Source of the DNA: Enhygromyxa salina
GTDB lineage: Bacteria > Myxococcota_A > Polyangia > Nannocystales > Nannocystaceae
Direction of reading: 5' to 3'
NCBI RefSeq assembly: GCF_002994635.1
Contig: NZ_PVNL01000117.1
Location: forward strand, 1 to 64,000
Length of the DNA stretch: 64,000 nucleotides
Shown: positions 51,139 through 60,443 of the stretch, piece after piece
Layout of the letters: each line of letters begins with the position of its first letter
Position numbering within the stretch: the stretch's first letter is position 1
Notes under the pieces: generated by a model
Database searches by the model: none
What the model was told of the DNA's origin: nothing
Seen by the model: the letters and a program-made list of their open reading frames with translations, nothing else
Position numbers and translations under genes: made by a program

Positions 51139-54099
51139 TCAGAAGCCTGACCCGAGCTGCAAACTCTCGAGCCAGTCGGTCACCACACCGACATCCTCGG
51201 TCTGCCCGAGCGCCTCATACTCGTCGCGGGCGACCTGGGCGAGCGCGCGTGCGCGTTCGCTGTCACGCGCCCCCAGAGCGCGCGCGAGCGCGAAGCGGGT
51301 CGCGGCTTGCTCGAGCGGCTCTTGCCCATGACGCTCGTGGATGTCGAGCGCACGCTCGAGCAGCGGGGCCGCGTCGTCGGGGGTCCCGGCCTCGAGCAGC
51401 GCGAGCCCGCGACCCTTGAGCGGCAACGCGAGCTGGGGACGCGACTGCTCGCCATCACCCCAGGACAGCGGCTCGAGGATCTTCAGCGCGCGCGCGAACG
51501 ACTCCGAGGCTTCGAGCGAGCGACCGAGCGCGAGCTGGGACTCGCCGATGTTGCTGTGTAGCTGCCCGACCTCCTCGTGGTGCTCGCCCAGACTCCGCGA
51601 GGTGATCACCAACGCCCGCTGATACGCCTCGAGCGAGCCCTGGTAGTCACCCTCGAAGAAGCGAAACACCCCCAGCGCGTTGAGCAAGCGTCCGGTCTCT
51701 TGGTGGTTCGGCCCCAGCGTCCGCAGATAGATCGGCTCGATCGCCTCGCACAGCGCTCGGCCGCGGCCGAGCTCGCCCTGCTGCAGCGCCAGCTTGGCCA
51801 CCGCGAAGTCGACATCGGCGACGGCCCGCGATTGCTCGCCCCAGATCGCCACGCTGAGCCCCCGCGCTCGCTCGAGGTGCGCCGTGGCACGCTCGGTCTC
51901 ACCGGTGTCGAGCGCCAGCAGCCCGCGATTGAACTCGATTTTCGCGCTGTCGGGTCCATCCTCGCCCCACCGCCCGATCACATGCGCGGCCGCCTGGTCA
52001 TACACTTGCCCGGCGCGTTGGTCATCGCCAGCCTTGCGCAGGGTGTTGGCCAGCCCGATCAGGATCTGAGTGAGATCGGGCTCGCCCGCGGTCTCGGCCA
52101 GGTCGAGGGCGCGCTCATAGGCGAGGATCGCCTCGTCGTAGTGGCCCTGCGCGTCGCTGACAGAGGCGCGCGCGCTCTCGATCTCGATCCAGCGCTGATC
52201 CTGTGGCGCACCGACCCGTCGCAGCGCGAGCGCGGCCTCGTCGACGAGCAGCTGCTCGGCCTCGGGCACGGTCCAGGCGCCCGCGAGCTGGTGCGCCAGC
52301 TCGACGCGCAGATCGGCCTCGATGTCCGTGAGCCCCAGCTCTGCCGCACGACCGATCGCCGCCTGCAGCCGCTTCGCCACCGCTTTGGGCTCGCCGGCCA
52401 GCGCCTCGTTCTGCGCGAGCAGTGCCTCGACCCCGAGCGCGAGCGGAGCGTGCTGGGCCGCGGCCGGGCTGACCTCGAGCTCGGCGCAGATCTCCAGCGC
52501 CCCCTCGCGGTCGCCCGAGATCAACCGCACCCGCGCGTCGGCGAGCCGCTCGAACCCAGCGAGCACGGCCGCCGCCGCGTCGGGATCGCTCGGCAGCGCG
52601 GCCGCGTCGTCGAGGTGCGCGAGATCGCAGCGCCCGAGATCAGGCAGCTGCCCGAGCAGCGCGGTCGCGTCGGCGACGGCCGCCTCGGCGGTGATGAAGC
52701 GCTGAACGACGGCGTTGAACTCACGACGTTGCCGCTCGAGGCACCCGCTGCGCCGATCCAGCAGCTCACCCGACTGCACTCCCCGGACGTGGGTCGCCTC
52801 GCACGCGTCACGCTGGGCGGCCACAAACCGCTCGCCCCACCGGTCGAACTCGGCGCTCACGACCTTCGCTGTCGCGTCTGCGCTCGCCAGCTTGCTGGCC
52901 CCCAGCGCCGCGCGGAGCTGCTCGCGGCGCCCGTCGTCCCAGCTGCCCGCCAGCGCGTCGGCGTTGATCGAGCACCGCGCGGGCGCGTCTGTGTCTGCGA
53001 CCGTGACCCCGAGCGCGACCCCGAGCCCCAGCACCACCACGGCGACCGAGCCCCACGCCCACCCACGCTGCGGCGTCGCGGCCGTGTGCAGCTGCTCGAG
53101 CAGCGCCGACATGCTCGGCCAGCGCTGGGCGGGATCCACCGTCAGCCCGCGCAACAGGGCATCCGACACGCGGCGCGGGACCTTCGTGTCGCGCGGGATC
53201 GGGCGGATCTCGCCGGCCAGGATCGCCCGCGACAGCGCGCCGAGGGTCTTGCCGCTGAACGGGCGCTGGCCAAACAGGCACTCGAAGGCGGTCACACAAA
53301 ACGAGAACTGATCGCTGAGCACGTCGGCGCGCTGGCCCTCGTGCTGCTCGGGTGCCATGTACGCGGGCGTGCCGAGCAGGCTGCCCTGCACGGTCACCGA
53401 GCGATCCAGCATCCCGCGGGTGTCGCTCGAGCCCGAGCCCCACGTGACCTCTTCCTCGTCGTTGCTGAGCTCGATGCTGCTGAGCGGGCTGGCCCCGATC
53501 CCGCGCGCGAGCCCAAAGTCGAGCACGCGCGGGCGCGCGTCGGGGCCGATCATCACGTTGGCGGGCTTGAAGTCGCGGTGGACGAGGCCGGCTCGGTGCG
53601 CGGCCTCGAGCCCGCGACCGCACTCGATCAACACCGCGAGCACCGCTCGCCAGTCTGGCGCGCTCGGGTACCACTCCCGCAGCGTCACGCCCTCGACGTA
53701 CTCCATCGCCAGCCACAGGCGGCCGGCCCCACCACCGGTCTCGACGCCGGCTTCACCCCCGGTGTCGACGCCGGCCTCATAGATCGGCACGACGTTCGGG
53801 TGCGAGACGCGGGCCTGCGCCTGGGCCTCGCGCAGCAGCCGAACGTGGGCCTTCTCGCTGGCGTTGCGCAGCAGCTTGAGGGCCACCCGACGGGCCAGCT
53901 GCTCGTCCCACGCGGCGTAGACCTGGCCCATCCCGCCCGCGCCGATCTGCTCGAGCAACACGAAGCGATCGACGTGGACCCCAGGCTCCTCGGAGCCGAA
54001 CATCCGCGACCGCAAGCGGCGACGCACCAGCTCGCGCTCGAGGGTGTCTTGGGGCACCTCGGGGACCTGCTCGGCGATCGACTCCGGGTTGGTCGTCAT
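51139..54099 (-). CDS. Hanks-type Ser/Thr kinase with TPR-rich C-terminal half
   Basis: 986 residues from ATG 54099 (ATG 54153 would add 18). Kinase domain about 45-340: Gly loop GAGGMGQVY, Lys75 (VALKLL), HRDFKPANVM, DFGLARG and the APE-like YMAPEQHEGQ. A membrane helix (SVAVVVLGLGVALGVTVA, about 360) places the remaining about 600 residues outside; these hold helical TPR/Kinesin-light-chain-like repeats such as YDEAILAYERALDLAE, YQGSLEAYQRALVI and ARALKILEPL. The layout is common in myxobacterial kinases. An ECF sigma gene is transcribed divergently 288 bases away. Confidence 0.92.
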   Translation of the reverse strand: MTTNPESIAEQVPEVPQDTLERELVRRRLRSRMFGSEEPGVHVDRFVLLEQIGAGGMGQVYAAWDEQLARRVALKLLRNASEKAHVRLLREAQAQARVSHPNVVPIYEAGVDTGGEAGVETGGGAGRLWLAMEYVEGVTLREWYPSAPDWRAVLAVLIECGRGLEAAHRAGLVHRDFKPANVMIGPDARPRVLDFGLARGIGASPLSSIELSNDEEEVTWGSGSSDTRGMLDRSVTVQGSLLGTPAYMAPEQHEGQRADVLSDQFSFCVTAFECLFGQRPFSGKTLGALSRAILAGEIRPIPRDTKVPRRVSDALLRGLTVDPAQRWPSMSALLEQLHTAATPQRGWAWGSVAVVVLGLGVALGVTVADTDAPARCSINADALAGSWDDGRREQLRAALGASKLASADATAKVVSAEFDRWGERFVAAQRDACEATHVRGVQSGELLDRRSGCLERQRREFNAVVQRFITAEAAVADATALLGQLPDLGRCDLAHLDDAAALPSDPDAAAAVLAGFERLADARVRLISGDREGALEICAELEVSPAAAQHAPLALGVEALLAQNEALAGEPKAVAKRLQAAIGRAAELGLTDIEADLRVELAHQLAGAWTVPEAEQLLVDEAALALRRVGAPQDQRWIEIESARASVSDAQGHYDEAILAYERALDLAETAGEPDLTQILIGLANTLRKAGDDQRAGQVYDQAAAHVIGRWGEDGPDSAKIEFNRGLLALDTGETERATAHLERARGLSVAIWGEQSRAVADVDFAVAKLALQQGELGRGRALCEAIEPIYLRTLGPNHQETGRLLNALGVFRFFEGDYQGSLEAYQRALVITSRSLGEHHEEVGQLHSNIGESQLALGRSLEASESFARALKILEPLSWGDGEQSRPQLALPLKGRGLALLEAGTPDDAAPLLERALDIHERHGQEPLEQAATRFALARALGARDSERARALAQVARDEYEALGQTEDVGVVTDWLESLQLGSGF

Positions 54100-54387
54100 G
54101 TGTTGCCGCCGAGTCCGGACCCGCGCCGCCGAGGACTTGACGACGCAGGTCATGGTCTCATCCAACAAGTCATCATCAAACAGCCCGGCGACGCGATCGG
54201 TCGCGTCCGCCCGCGATCGCTCGGGGCTCGAAGCCTCATGAATGGATCCTCGCTGTGGCATGCACCCCGTCGACGGGTAGTGCCGCGCGGCCGCCGAGAC
54301 GACACAAATACCCCGTAGAACGCTGATATCCGAGCAATTCGTGGTCCCGAGCGAGCGAGCCGCGGGCGGTTTTGGTATCGTGCGCCC

Positions 54388-55002
54388 GTGCACACGGACG
54401 CCGAGCTCCTCGCAGCGTGGGCAGCCGGTGACACGCTGTCCGGCAGCCGGCTGTTCGATCGTCACTACAGCTCGGTCTATCGGTTCTTCGCGAACAAGCT
54501 CCCGGGTCCGTCCGAGATCGAAGACCTCGTGCAGCAGACCTTCATGGCCTGCATCGAGTCTCGCGCGCGCTACCGCGGGGATGCCAGCTTCCGCACCTTC
54601 TTGTTCGGCATCGCCCGCAACATCCTGCTCCGCTACCTTCGCGACGCTCGCAAGCACAGCGTCGACGTGGCCTCGACCTCGCTCGCCGACTGTGGGCTCG
54701 GAGTCACCTCGGTCTTGCACCTGCGCCGCGAGCAGCAGCTACTGTTGACGGCTCTTCGCCACATCCCGATCGACTCGCAGGTCGTGCTCGAGATGAGCTA
54801 CTGGGAGCAGATGCCAGCGCGTGAGATCGGTGAGGCGCTCAACGAGAGTGAGGCCGCGATCCGAGGGCGGCTGCGCAAGGCCAAGCTCGAGCTGCGCGGC
54901 GCCGTAGAGGGCCTGGCCCGCACCCGCTCGGAGCTCGACTCGACCCTCGACGGGCTCGAGCAGTGGGCCGAGGGCGTCCGCGCGTTCTGGGACGCGAGGT
55001 GA
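54388..55002 (+). CDS. ECF-type RNA polymerase sigma factor
   Basis: 204 residues from a GTG at 54388. Region 2: LFDRHYSSVYRFFANKLP, EIEDLVQQTFMAC and FRTFLFGIARNILLRYLR. Region 4: LTALRHIPIDSQVVLEMSYW, MPAREIGEALNESEAAIRGR with its helix-turn-helix. No anti-sigma gene adjoins; instead a Ser/Thr kinase gene lies divergently upstream, and some ECF groups are controlled by kinase phosphorylation rather than by an anti-sigma. That link is inference. Confidence 0.92.
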   Translation: MHTDAELLAAWAAGDTLSGSRLFDRHYSSVYRFFANKLPGPSEIEDLVQQTFMACIESRARYRGDASFRTFLFGIARNILLRYLRDARKHSVDVASTSLADCGLGVTSVLHLRREQQLLLTALRHIPIDSQVVLEMSYWEQMPAREIGEALNESEAAIRGRLRKAKLELRGAVEGLARTRSELDSTLDGLEQWAEGVRAFWDAR

Positions 55003-55034
55003 TCACGGGTCATGCTGGTCATCGCTCGCACGCT

Positions 55035-55703
55035 CTAAATGTTGATGTCGAACACGCCCGCGAAGCCGTCCTCGTGCGGCTCGAGGCAGATCGTGCGCGC
55101 CGGCTCGGCCCATGGATCTTCCTCGAGGTAGGGGTCGCCCTGAAAGTACAGCTGGGTGGTGAGCTGCTCGGCGCCGTCGCGCCAGATCTTCAGGTGAATG
55201 TGGGCAGGCCGCAGCGTGCCCGCGTTGGGGTAGCGACCGGGGATCAGGGTGGTGAAGGCGTAGCGACCGTCGGCGTCGCTCCGGACCCAGCCGCGGTAGT
55301 TGTGGGTCGCGCTGTTGTCGTAGGCGCCCGAGGGATCGGCGTGCCAGATCTCGATGATCACGCTGGCGAGGGGTGCACACGCCGCGTCGCTGACCAGGCC
55401 CGAGAGCGCCAGCGCGACGCCGGCTTCGCCGAGCGTGTCGAGGTTGCTGCGCTCGGGTGAGTCCGGCAGGTAGAACGGGCCCTCGATGTCGGCCGGCGTG
55501 AGCTCGCAGCCGCCGCCGGGGCTGGGCGGCGCGCAGGTCTGGCCGAGGATCGGATCGACTGGACCGCCGTGGTCGCCCGAGTCGACCCGCGCCGCGGGCA
55601 CGCCGGTCTCACCGCAGGCGAACGCGGCGGCGCCGAGCGTGGTCAGCCCAACGAAGGCGCGCCGGGACATTCCGGGAGGTGTCGGGCTCGGCTCGGCGCT
55701 CAT
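55035..55703 (-). CDS. Intradiol ring-cleavage dioxygenase-like protein, Tat-exported
   Basis: 222 residues. The N-terminus has a twin-arginine type signal (MSRRAFVGLTTLGAAAFAC) with a possible lipobox Cys. The catalytic domain is of the protocatechuate/catechol dioxygenase fold: DIEGPFYLPDSP, then IEIWHADPSGAYDNSATHNY with an iron-ligand Tyr, YRGWVRSDADG with the second Tyr, and HIHLKIW with two His. Export of such an enzyme is seen in soil actinobacteria and myxobacteria and suggests extracellular aromatic breakdown. Convergent with the ECF sigma gene. Confidence 0.85.
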   Translation of the reverse strand: MSAEPSPTPPGMSRRAFVGLTTLGAAAFACGETGVPAARVDSGDHGGPVDPILGQTCAPPSPGGGCELTPADIEGPFYLPDSPERSNLDTLGEAGVALALSGLVSDAACAPLASVIIEIWHADPSGAYDNSATHNYRGWVRSDADGRYAFTTLIPGRYPNAGTLRPAHIHLKIWRDGAEQLTTQLYFQGDPYLEEDPWAEPARTICLEPHEDGFAGVFDINI

Positions 55704-55769
55704 GCGATCCCCAGGGTACCGCTATCCGCGGCTCGCAACGTCGACGGCTTGGCGATAAGCTGCCGCCCC

Positions 55770-56060
55770 ATGGACACCGACGACGAGACCCGCACCCAGA
55801 TCGAGGCTGCCGTGTTCCGTCGCCTCGTCGCGCACCTGCAAGAGCGCAACGACGTGCAGAACATCGACATCATGAACCTCGTCGGCTTCTGCCGAAACTG
55901 CCTGGCTAAGTGGTACCGGGCCGCGGCCGAGGACGCCGGCCTCCCGCTCGATCTCGAGCAGGCCCGCGAGCAGGTCTACGGCATGCCCTACGAGGACTGG
56001 AAGGCGCAGCACCAGGTTGGGCCCAAGCTCCCGCACCCGCCCTCGTCCAAGCAGGGCTGA
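55770..56060 (+). CDS. DUF1244-domain protein
   Basis: 96 residues, a small helical protein. The conserved core is RRLVAHLQERNDVQNIDIMN, LVGFCRNCLAKWYRAAAED and YGMPYEDWKAQHQ, which defines DUF1244. Function unknown; solved members are helical dimers. Followed after three bases by the YjbQ-type gene and then ttcA, a compact operon. Confidence 0.88.
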   Translation: MDTDDETRTQIEAAVFRRLVAHLQERNDVQNIDIMNLVGFCRNCLAKWYRAAAEDAGLPLDLEQAREQVYGMPYEDWKAQHQVGPKLPHPPSSKQG

Positions 56061-56063
56061 TTC

Positions 56064-56507
56064 ATGCCGACCTGGGCGCAGACGATCACGATCGCCAGCT
56101 CGGGCCGGGCGACCCACGATATTACCGCCCGAGTCCAGCGCGCGGTCGGCATGTCGGGGATCCGCTTCGGCCTGTGTAACGTGTTCATTCACCACACCTC
56201 GGCCTCGCTGATCGTGTGCGAGAACGCCGACCCCGAGGTCCGCAACGATCTCGAGCGCTTCATGGCCAAGCTCGCGCCCGACGGCGACCCCATGTTCGCG
56301 CATGTCGACGAGGGCGAGGACGACATGCCAGCCCACGTCCGCAGCGTGCTGACCCAGACCGCGATCACCTTCCCCGTGACCCAGGGCAAGCTCCCGCTCG
56401 GGACCTGGCAAGGCATCTATATGTGGGAGCATCGCCACGCCGCCCACGGTCGCCGCGTCACGATCACCGTGCAGGGCGAGACCCGCGACCCGGACGACCG
56501 CGCGTGA
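56064..56507 (+). CDS. YjbQ/UPF0047 family protein
   Basis: 147 residues. The family motifs are visible: FIHHTSASLIVCENADPEV, FMAKLAPDGD, and GTWQGIYMWEHR near the end, with His and Glu forming a metal site. Members have a weak thiamine phosphate synthase activity in vitro; the physiological role is debated. Its TGA overlaps the GTG of ttcA by four bases. Confidence 0.9.
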   Translation: MPTWAQTITIASSGRATHDITARVQRAVGMSGIRFGLCNVFIHHTSASLIVCENADPEVRNDLERFMAKLAPDGDPMFAHVDEGEDDMPAHVRSVLTQTAITFPVTQGKLPLGTWQGIYMWEHRHAAHGRRVTITVQGETRDPDDRA

Positions 56508-57346
56508 CCACCACTCAACCCAACTCAACGGCCGGTCAATCCCCGCTGGCGAGCAAGCGCCTGCGTCGGATCATGGGCAAGACCATCGCCGACTATCAGC
56601 TGCTCGCCTCCGGCGACCACCTCATGGTTGCGATCTCTGGCGGCAAAGACAGCTACACCCTGCTCGAGCTGCTCGCCCAGCTCCGGGCTCGCGCCCCCAT
56701 CGAGTTTCGGCTCACGGCGGTCCACCTCGACCAGGTCCAGCCCGGCTACGACGGCGCGCCTCTGCGACGCTGGCTCGAGCGCTCGGGGATCCCGTTCGAG
56801 ATCCTGCGCGAGGACACCTACTCGACGGTCATCGACGTCACGCCGGCCGGCAAGGCCTTCTGCGCCGCGTGCTCGCGCCTGCGCCGGGGCGTGCTGTACA
56901 CCAACGCCGAACGGCTCGGCTGCAACAAGATCGCGCTGGGTCACCACCGCGACGACGCGCTCGAGACCCTGCTCCTCAACCTATTCTACACCGGCAAGCT
57001 GCAGGCGATGCCGGCCAAGTACACGACCGACGATCAGCGCTTCGAGGTCATCCGCCCGCTGATCGAGTGCGCCGAGACAGACATCATCGAGCACGCCAAT
57101 TGGGCCAGCTATCCGATCTTGCCCTGCAACCTGTGCGGCTCGCAAGACGGCCTGCGCCGCGAGCAAATGCGCGGGCTCATCGAGACCCTGGAGGCCGACA
57201 ACCCCCACGTGCGCGCGAGCATGCTCAACGCGATTCGCAATGTTCGGCCCACGCACTTGTTGGACCGCAAGCTGTCCGATTACCGCGATTCAACCGCGGC
57301 ACAAGCGGGTGACGCAGGCCTGATCACCCTGCGTCTTCCCCGATAG
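56504..57346 (+). CDS. ttcA: tRNA 2-thiocytidine biosynthesis protein TtcA
   Basis: 280 residues, thiolates cytidine 32 of tRNA with ATP and an iron-sulfur cluster. The PP-loop is AISGGKDSYTLLELL, the cluster Cys pair is FCAACSRLRRG and the later CNLCGSQDGLRR supplies the third Cys; GHHRDDALETLLLNLFY is the TtcA signature. GTG start at 56504 within the yjbQ stop. Convergent with the phosphatase gene, overlapping by 23 bases. Confidence 0.93.
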   Translation: MTTTQPNSTAGQSPLASKRLRRIMGKTIADYQLLASGDHLMVAISGGKDSYTLLELLAQLRARAPIEFRLTAVHLDQVQPGYDGAPLRRWLERSGIPFEILREDTYSTVIDVTPAGKAFCAACSRLRRGVLYTNAERLGCNKIALGHHRDDALETLLLNLFYTGKLQAMPAKYTTDDQRFEVIRPLIECAETDIIEHANWASYPILPCNLCGSQDGLRREQMRGLIETLEADNPHVRASMLNAIRNVRPTHLLDRKLSDYRDSTAAQAGDAGLITLRLPR

Positions 57347-58421
57347 CGCGCGACTCGCTCAATACCGCGACCTGCTCGCCCTGAATGTCCAATACCTGCA
57401 CGGGGCCGCCGTAGTAGTTGGCCATGCCCACGTCGATCATCCAGACCCGCTCGTCGCAAGCCGAGACGACGCCCTCCGTGTGCACGGTATGCCCGACCAC
57501 CATGCGCTGGACGCCAATGATCTTCAATGCTTGCCCGAGCTGCTCGCAGTCGGCTTGGTCGGGCCCGTCGGAGTAGCGCCGCGTCCACACCGGGCCGTCC
57601 GAGTCCACCACCGCGGCAGGCGGCTCTGCGCGCTCGCCCGCGAGCCATTGCCGCGACTCGTTGTTGATGGTCTCGATCTGGCCCGCCCAGGTCGGCGTCA
57701 CGCCGCCGTGCACGAACACGCTGTCGCCGACCACGACGATGGTGTTGCGCTTGGCCAGCTCCTTGGCCCATGGCTGCCCGGGCCAGAACGCGGCCACCCG
57801 CGCCCGGGCCTGCTCGGGCGCCTGCGCCATGATCTTGGCGAGCTCCGGCCGCGCGGTGTCGACCCCCGGCGCGTCCTCGAAGTCGGCGAAGCCACCCGGC
57901 GTCACGTAGCGCAGATCCCCGAGGGCGTTCATGAATTCGTGGTTGCCGTTGAGCAGGTGCACCGCGCCACCGGCCGCCGCCGCCTCGCGCTGAACCTTGG
58001 CGAGGAGCTCGAGGATCGCCTGCTCGTCGTCGCCGCGATCGAGCTGATCGCCGGTCTGGACCACCACCAGCTCGCCGCCGATCCAGTGATCCCCCTGGTC
58101 GATCGCCCCGGCCAGCCGCAGCGCCCGGCGGGTCGCCGCGATGTCACCATGCAGATCACCGACCGCGACCAGGCGCGCGGGCGCGGGGTAGCGATCGCTG
58201 GTCACGGGCAGCTCGCCGGGCTCGATCGCAAGCTCACCAGCAGGTCGAGCGGCGGGCTCGGTCGCCGCTGCCGCCGGCTCACCCGCGCTTGGCTCGGCCG
58301 CTGCCGATGCCGGCGCTGCATCGTGCTGCTCGTGGGCCGGGGGCGGGGCGAGCCGCTCGCAGCCCACACCCAGCGGCAAACTCAGTGACACCACCAGAGA
58401 CAACGATCGATATGAATTCAT
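57324..58421 (-). CDS. Exported metallophosphoesterase (Shewanella-type PPP phosphatase)
   Basis: 365 residues. Signal peptide with a lipobox-like SLPLGVGC, then an Ala/Pro/Glu spacer. The calcineurin-like domain has all metal motifs: VGDLHGD, QTGDQLDRGDD, LNGNHEFMNALGD, FVHGGVTP and RMVVGHTVH. This arrangement matches the bacterial Shewanella-like PPP protein phosphatases, acting in the periplasm here. Its ATG shares one base with the TGA of the DksA-like gene, so translation is coupled. Confidence 0.88.
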   Translation of the reverse strand: MNSYRSLSLVVSLSLPLGVGCERLAPPPAHEQHDAAPASAAAEPSAGEPAAAATEPAARPAGELAIEPGELPVTSDRYPAPARLVAVGDLHGDIAATRRALRLAGAIDQGDHWIGGELVVVQTGDQLDRGDDEQAILELLAKVQREAAAAGGAVHLLNGNHEFMNALGDLRYVTPGGFADFEDAPGVDTARPELAKIMAQAPEQARARVAAFWPGQPWAKELAKRNTIVVVGDSVFVHGGVTPTWAGQIETINNESRQWLAGERAEPPAAVVDSDGPVWTRRYSDGPDQADCEQLGQALKIIGVQRMVVGHTVHTEGVVSACDERVWMIDVGMANYYGGPVQVLDIQGEQVAVLSESRAIGEDAG

Positions 58422-58819
58422 CAGTAACCCGTGGGCTCACCAGCTTGGGGATTGGCGCGACCCGCCTCGCGCTCGCGCTGGGCGAGCGCCTCGACGGTGA
58501 AGCGGGTGGTCGGCTCGAGCTCGAGTCGGCGATACGAGATCTCCTCGTCGCTGTCTTCGCAGATCCCGTAGCTACCGTCCCGCATGCGCTCGAGCGCGGC
58601 TTCAATCTCGCTGATCCGCGCGCGATCGCGGCCAAGCAGCGAATTGGTCCGGAACCGACCGGCCTCCTCGGCCGCCGCGTCCTCGATGTCGCCCGGCTCG
58701 GCGGTGGGCGTGTCGGCGAGCTCGCTGGCCTCGGCGATCAACCGCGAGCTCAGCTGCGCGAGCTCGGTCTCGAGCTTGGCTCGCAAGCTGGCCAGCTGGG
58801 CTGCAGTGAGGTGGTCCAT
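58421..58819 (-). CDS. DksA/TraR-family protein lacking the zinc-finger cysteines
   Basis: 132 residues. The coiled-coil part and acidic tip (EPGDIEDAAAEEAGRF) and the globular segment GSYGICEDSDEEISYRRLEL match DksA/TraR proteins that bind the RNA polymerase secondary channel. Only one of the four zinc Cys remains (Cys87); Ser90 and later Phe/Glu replace the others (PTTRFTVEALAQ). Such Cys-poor DksA variants work without zinc in some bacteria. Start at ATG 58819; the frame upstream is not DksA-like. Confidence 0.85.
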   Translation of the reverse strand: MDHLTAAQLASLRAKLETELAQLSSRLIAEASELADTPTAEPGDIEDAAAEEAGRFRTNSLLGRDRARISEIEAALERMRDGSYGICEDSDEEISYRRLELEPTTRFTVEALAQREREAGRANPQAGEPTGY

Positions 58820-58887
58820 CGTGGGATCGAGCTTGCAGGTTGGATCGACGGCTGGCAAACACGCCGCTCCGGCAAGATTAGACCGGT

Positions 58888-59694
58888 TCAGTCGCCCGTC
58901 GTGATCGACAGCTTCAGCGGCACCCGAACGCTCGCGCCCGCTGCGGCAGCGAGGCTCCACGCGTCAGCGACCGACACCAGGCAGCGATCCAGCGCCGCGC
59001 CCAGCGGCGAGCTCCCCTCGATCGTCGCCGCCGAGACCTTCCCGCCTGCGTCGAAGCGCAGCTTCAAGGTCACCGCGCCCGCGAGCTTCGGAGCTTTGCC
59101 CAGCGCCAGCGCATAGCAGCCCACGAGGTCCCGCTGGCTGGCCTGGGCCATGTCTGCGAGCTTGCTCGGCGCGACCGAAGAGCCGGTCACCGTCGGCGCG
59201 CCGATGTCCACGAGCGGGCGCCCCCGCGGGCGCTCGTTGGGCCCGAACATGAATTGATCGCCCTCGATCTTGGGACCCCCACCCCGAAACGCGCTGTCGA
59301 ACTCCTCTTGGGTCAGCGTCGACTCGTCGAGCAGCTCAGCGAGCTCGGCGTCGGCCTCCGGCGTTCCTGGGGCAGGTCCCGACGGCTGGATCGACGCGGC
59401 GGCATCGGCTGCCGGGGGTGACTCGGGGGCCTCGGGGAGCTTGGGGGCTTCGCCTGTCAGCTCCGGCTCGACCGGGCCGACCGCGGCGCCCGGTGTCGAA
59501 GCATCCAGACCAGGGTCGCGCGCGTCCGGCTGGGCCGGCTCGCTCGGGCGGTCCGGGCCGTTGGGGCCGGCCTGCGCTACTTCGTCGCTGCGCTGCTGGT
59601 GTTGATCCGCGAGCGTCGACTCGCTCGAGCTCGAGCACGCGAGCGCCAGCGCGGCGAGAGACACCAGGACAGTTGGCCGTGGTCGCACAGGCAC
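58888..59694 (-). CDS. AgmX/TonB-like lipoprotein
   Basis: 268 residues from a GTG at 59694. Signal peptide ends in ALALAC, followed by Ser-rich and Pro/Ala/Glu-rich spacer to about residue 140. The C-terminal 90 residues form a TonB-C-like/AgmX domain: MAQASQRDLVGCYALALG, VTLKLRFDAGGKVSAATIEG and LGAALDRCLVSVADAW, with the two Cys that typify myxobacterial AgmX/PglI C-termini. Such domains occur in gliding-motility and envelope proteins; the role here is unknown. Confidence 0.8.
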   Translation of the reverse strand: MPVRPRPTVLVSLAALALACSSSSESTLADQHQQRSDEVAQAGPNGPDRPSEPAQPDARDPGLDASTPGAAVGPVEPELTGEAPKLPEAPESPPAADAAASIQPSGPAPGTPEADAELAELLDESTLTQEEFDSAFRGGGPKIEGDQFMFGPNERPRGRPLVDIGAPTVTGSSVAPSKLADMAQASQRDLVGCYALALGKAPKLAGAVTLKLRFDAGGKVSAATIEGSSPLGAALDRCLVSVADAWSLAAAAGASVRVPLKLSITTGD

Positions 59695-59711
59695 CTCACC
59701 ATAGTGGCTAA

Positions 59712-60371
59712 TTATTGCCCGGCAGACGAGACCGGCGAGGTCTCGGCACCCAGCTGCGCGTGGAGCTGCCGATACCACTCGAGCGTCGCGCTCACCCGGG
59801 ACGCCAGCGCCATGCAGCCCCACACCACGCACAAGGTCGTGCGCGTGTTCGCGTGGGTCTTGCTGCGCTGGCTGTCCTTGACCGGATTGGCGCACGGCCC
59901 CGCCGCGTCGTGCAGACACACCAGGCCATCGAGGCGCATCTCCTGGCCCGAGGGGTTGAACACGTAGCTTGTCTGTGGGCCTGCGATCTCGACCCGGAGC
60001 GGCGTCGCGATCAGCTCGAGGTCGACCACGCTGATCGGCAGTCCGCTGTGCAGCGAGACCACGTTGCACAGATCCACCGCGAGGTTGATCGAGCCCAGCT
60101 CCCGCTTGCGCGCGGCGCCCAGCAGGAACTCGCTGGCCGGCTTGCTGCGGCCCGAAGGCCGGAACCCACCATGTCGAAGCAGGTCGCGAACCGCCTTGCG
60201 AGTGGCGTCGTCCGGCGGCGGCAGCGGCGTCGCGTCAAACTCGAGCTCGAGCCCGGCGCGCAACCACGGCGGGGTCTCGAGCCCCTCGAGCGGCCCCGGC
60301 AGCCGGGCCACGAACACACCGAGCTGTAAGAGCGGATGCTCGGGAACGGTCAGTTGCAGCGAGCTGGACAT
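59712..60371 (-). CDS. B3/4-domain protein (tRNA-editing-type fold)
   Basis: 219 residues from ATG 60371 (ATG 60410 possible). The central part matches the B3/4 domain of phenylalanyl-tRNA synthetase beta chains and their stand-alone relatives: RDLLRHGGFRPSGRSKPASEF, then INLAVDLCNVVSLHSGLPIS and FNPSGQEMRLDGLVCLHD. Free-standing members may edit or hydrolyse mis-acylated tRNA. Downstream of the signalling operon on the same strand. Confidence 0.82.
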   Translation of the reverse strand: MSSSLQLTVPEHPLLQLGVFVARLPGPLEGLETPPWLRAGLELEFDATPLPPPDDATRKAVRDLLRHGGFRPSGRSKPASEFLLGAARKRELGSINLAVDLCNVVSLHSGLPISVVDLELIATPLRVEIAGPQTSYVFNPSGQEMRLDGLVCLHDAAGPCANPVKDSQRSKTHANTRTTLCVVWGCMALASRVSATLEWYRQLHAQLGAETSPVSSAGQ

Positions 60372-60443
60372 CGCCGCCTGATACCGCGAAGCCGGTCGCG
60401 CGACCAGCACCGAAACCGCACCGAAGCCGCTCTAGCTCTAGCT

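Noticed and set aside
51577..54318. 913-codon + strand frame opposite the kinase-TPR gene
   Set aside because: Kinase motifs are all on the - strand; the + frame is compositionally biased and lacks any domain.
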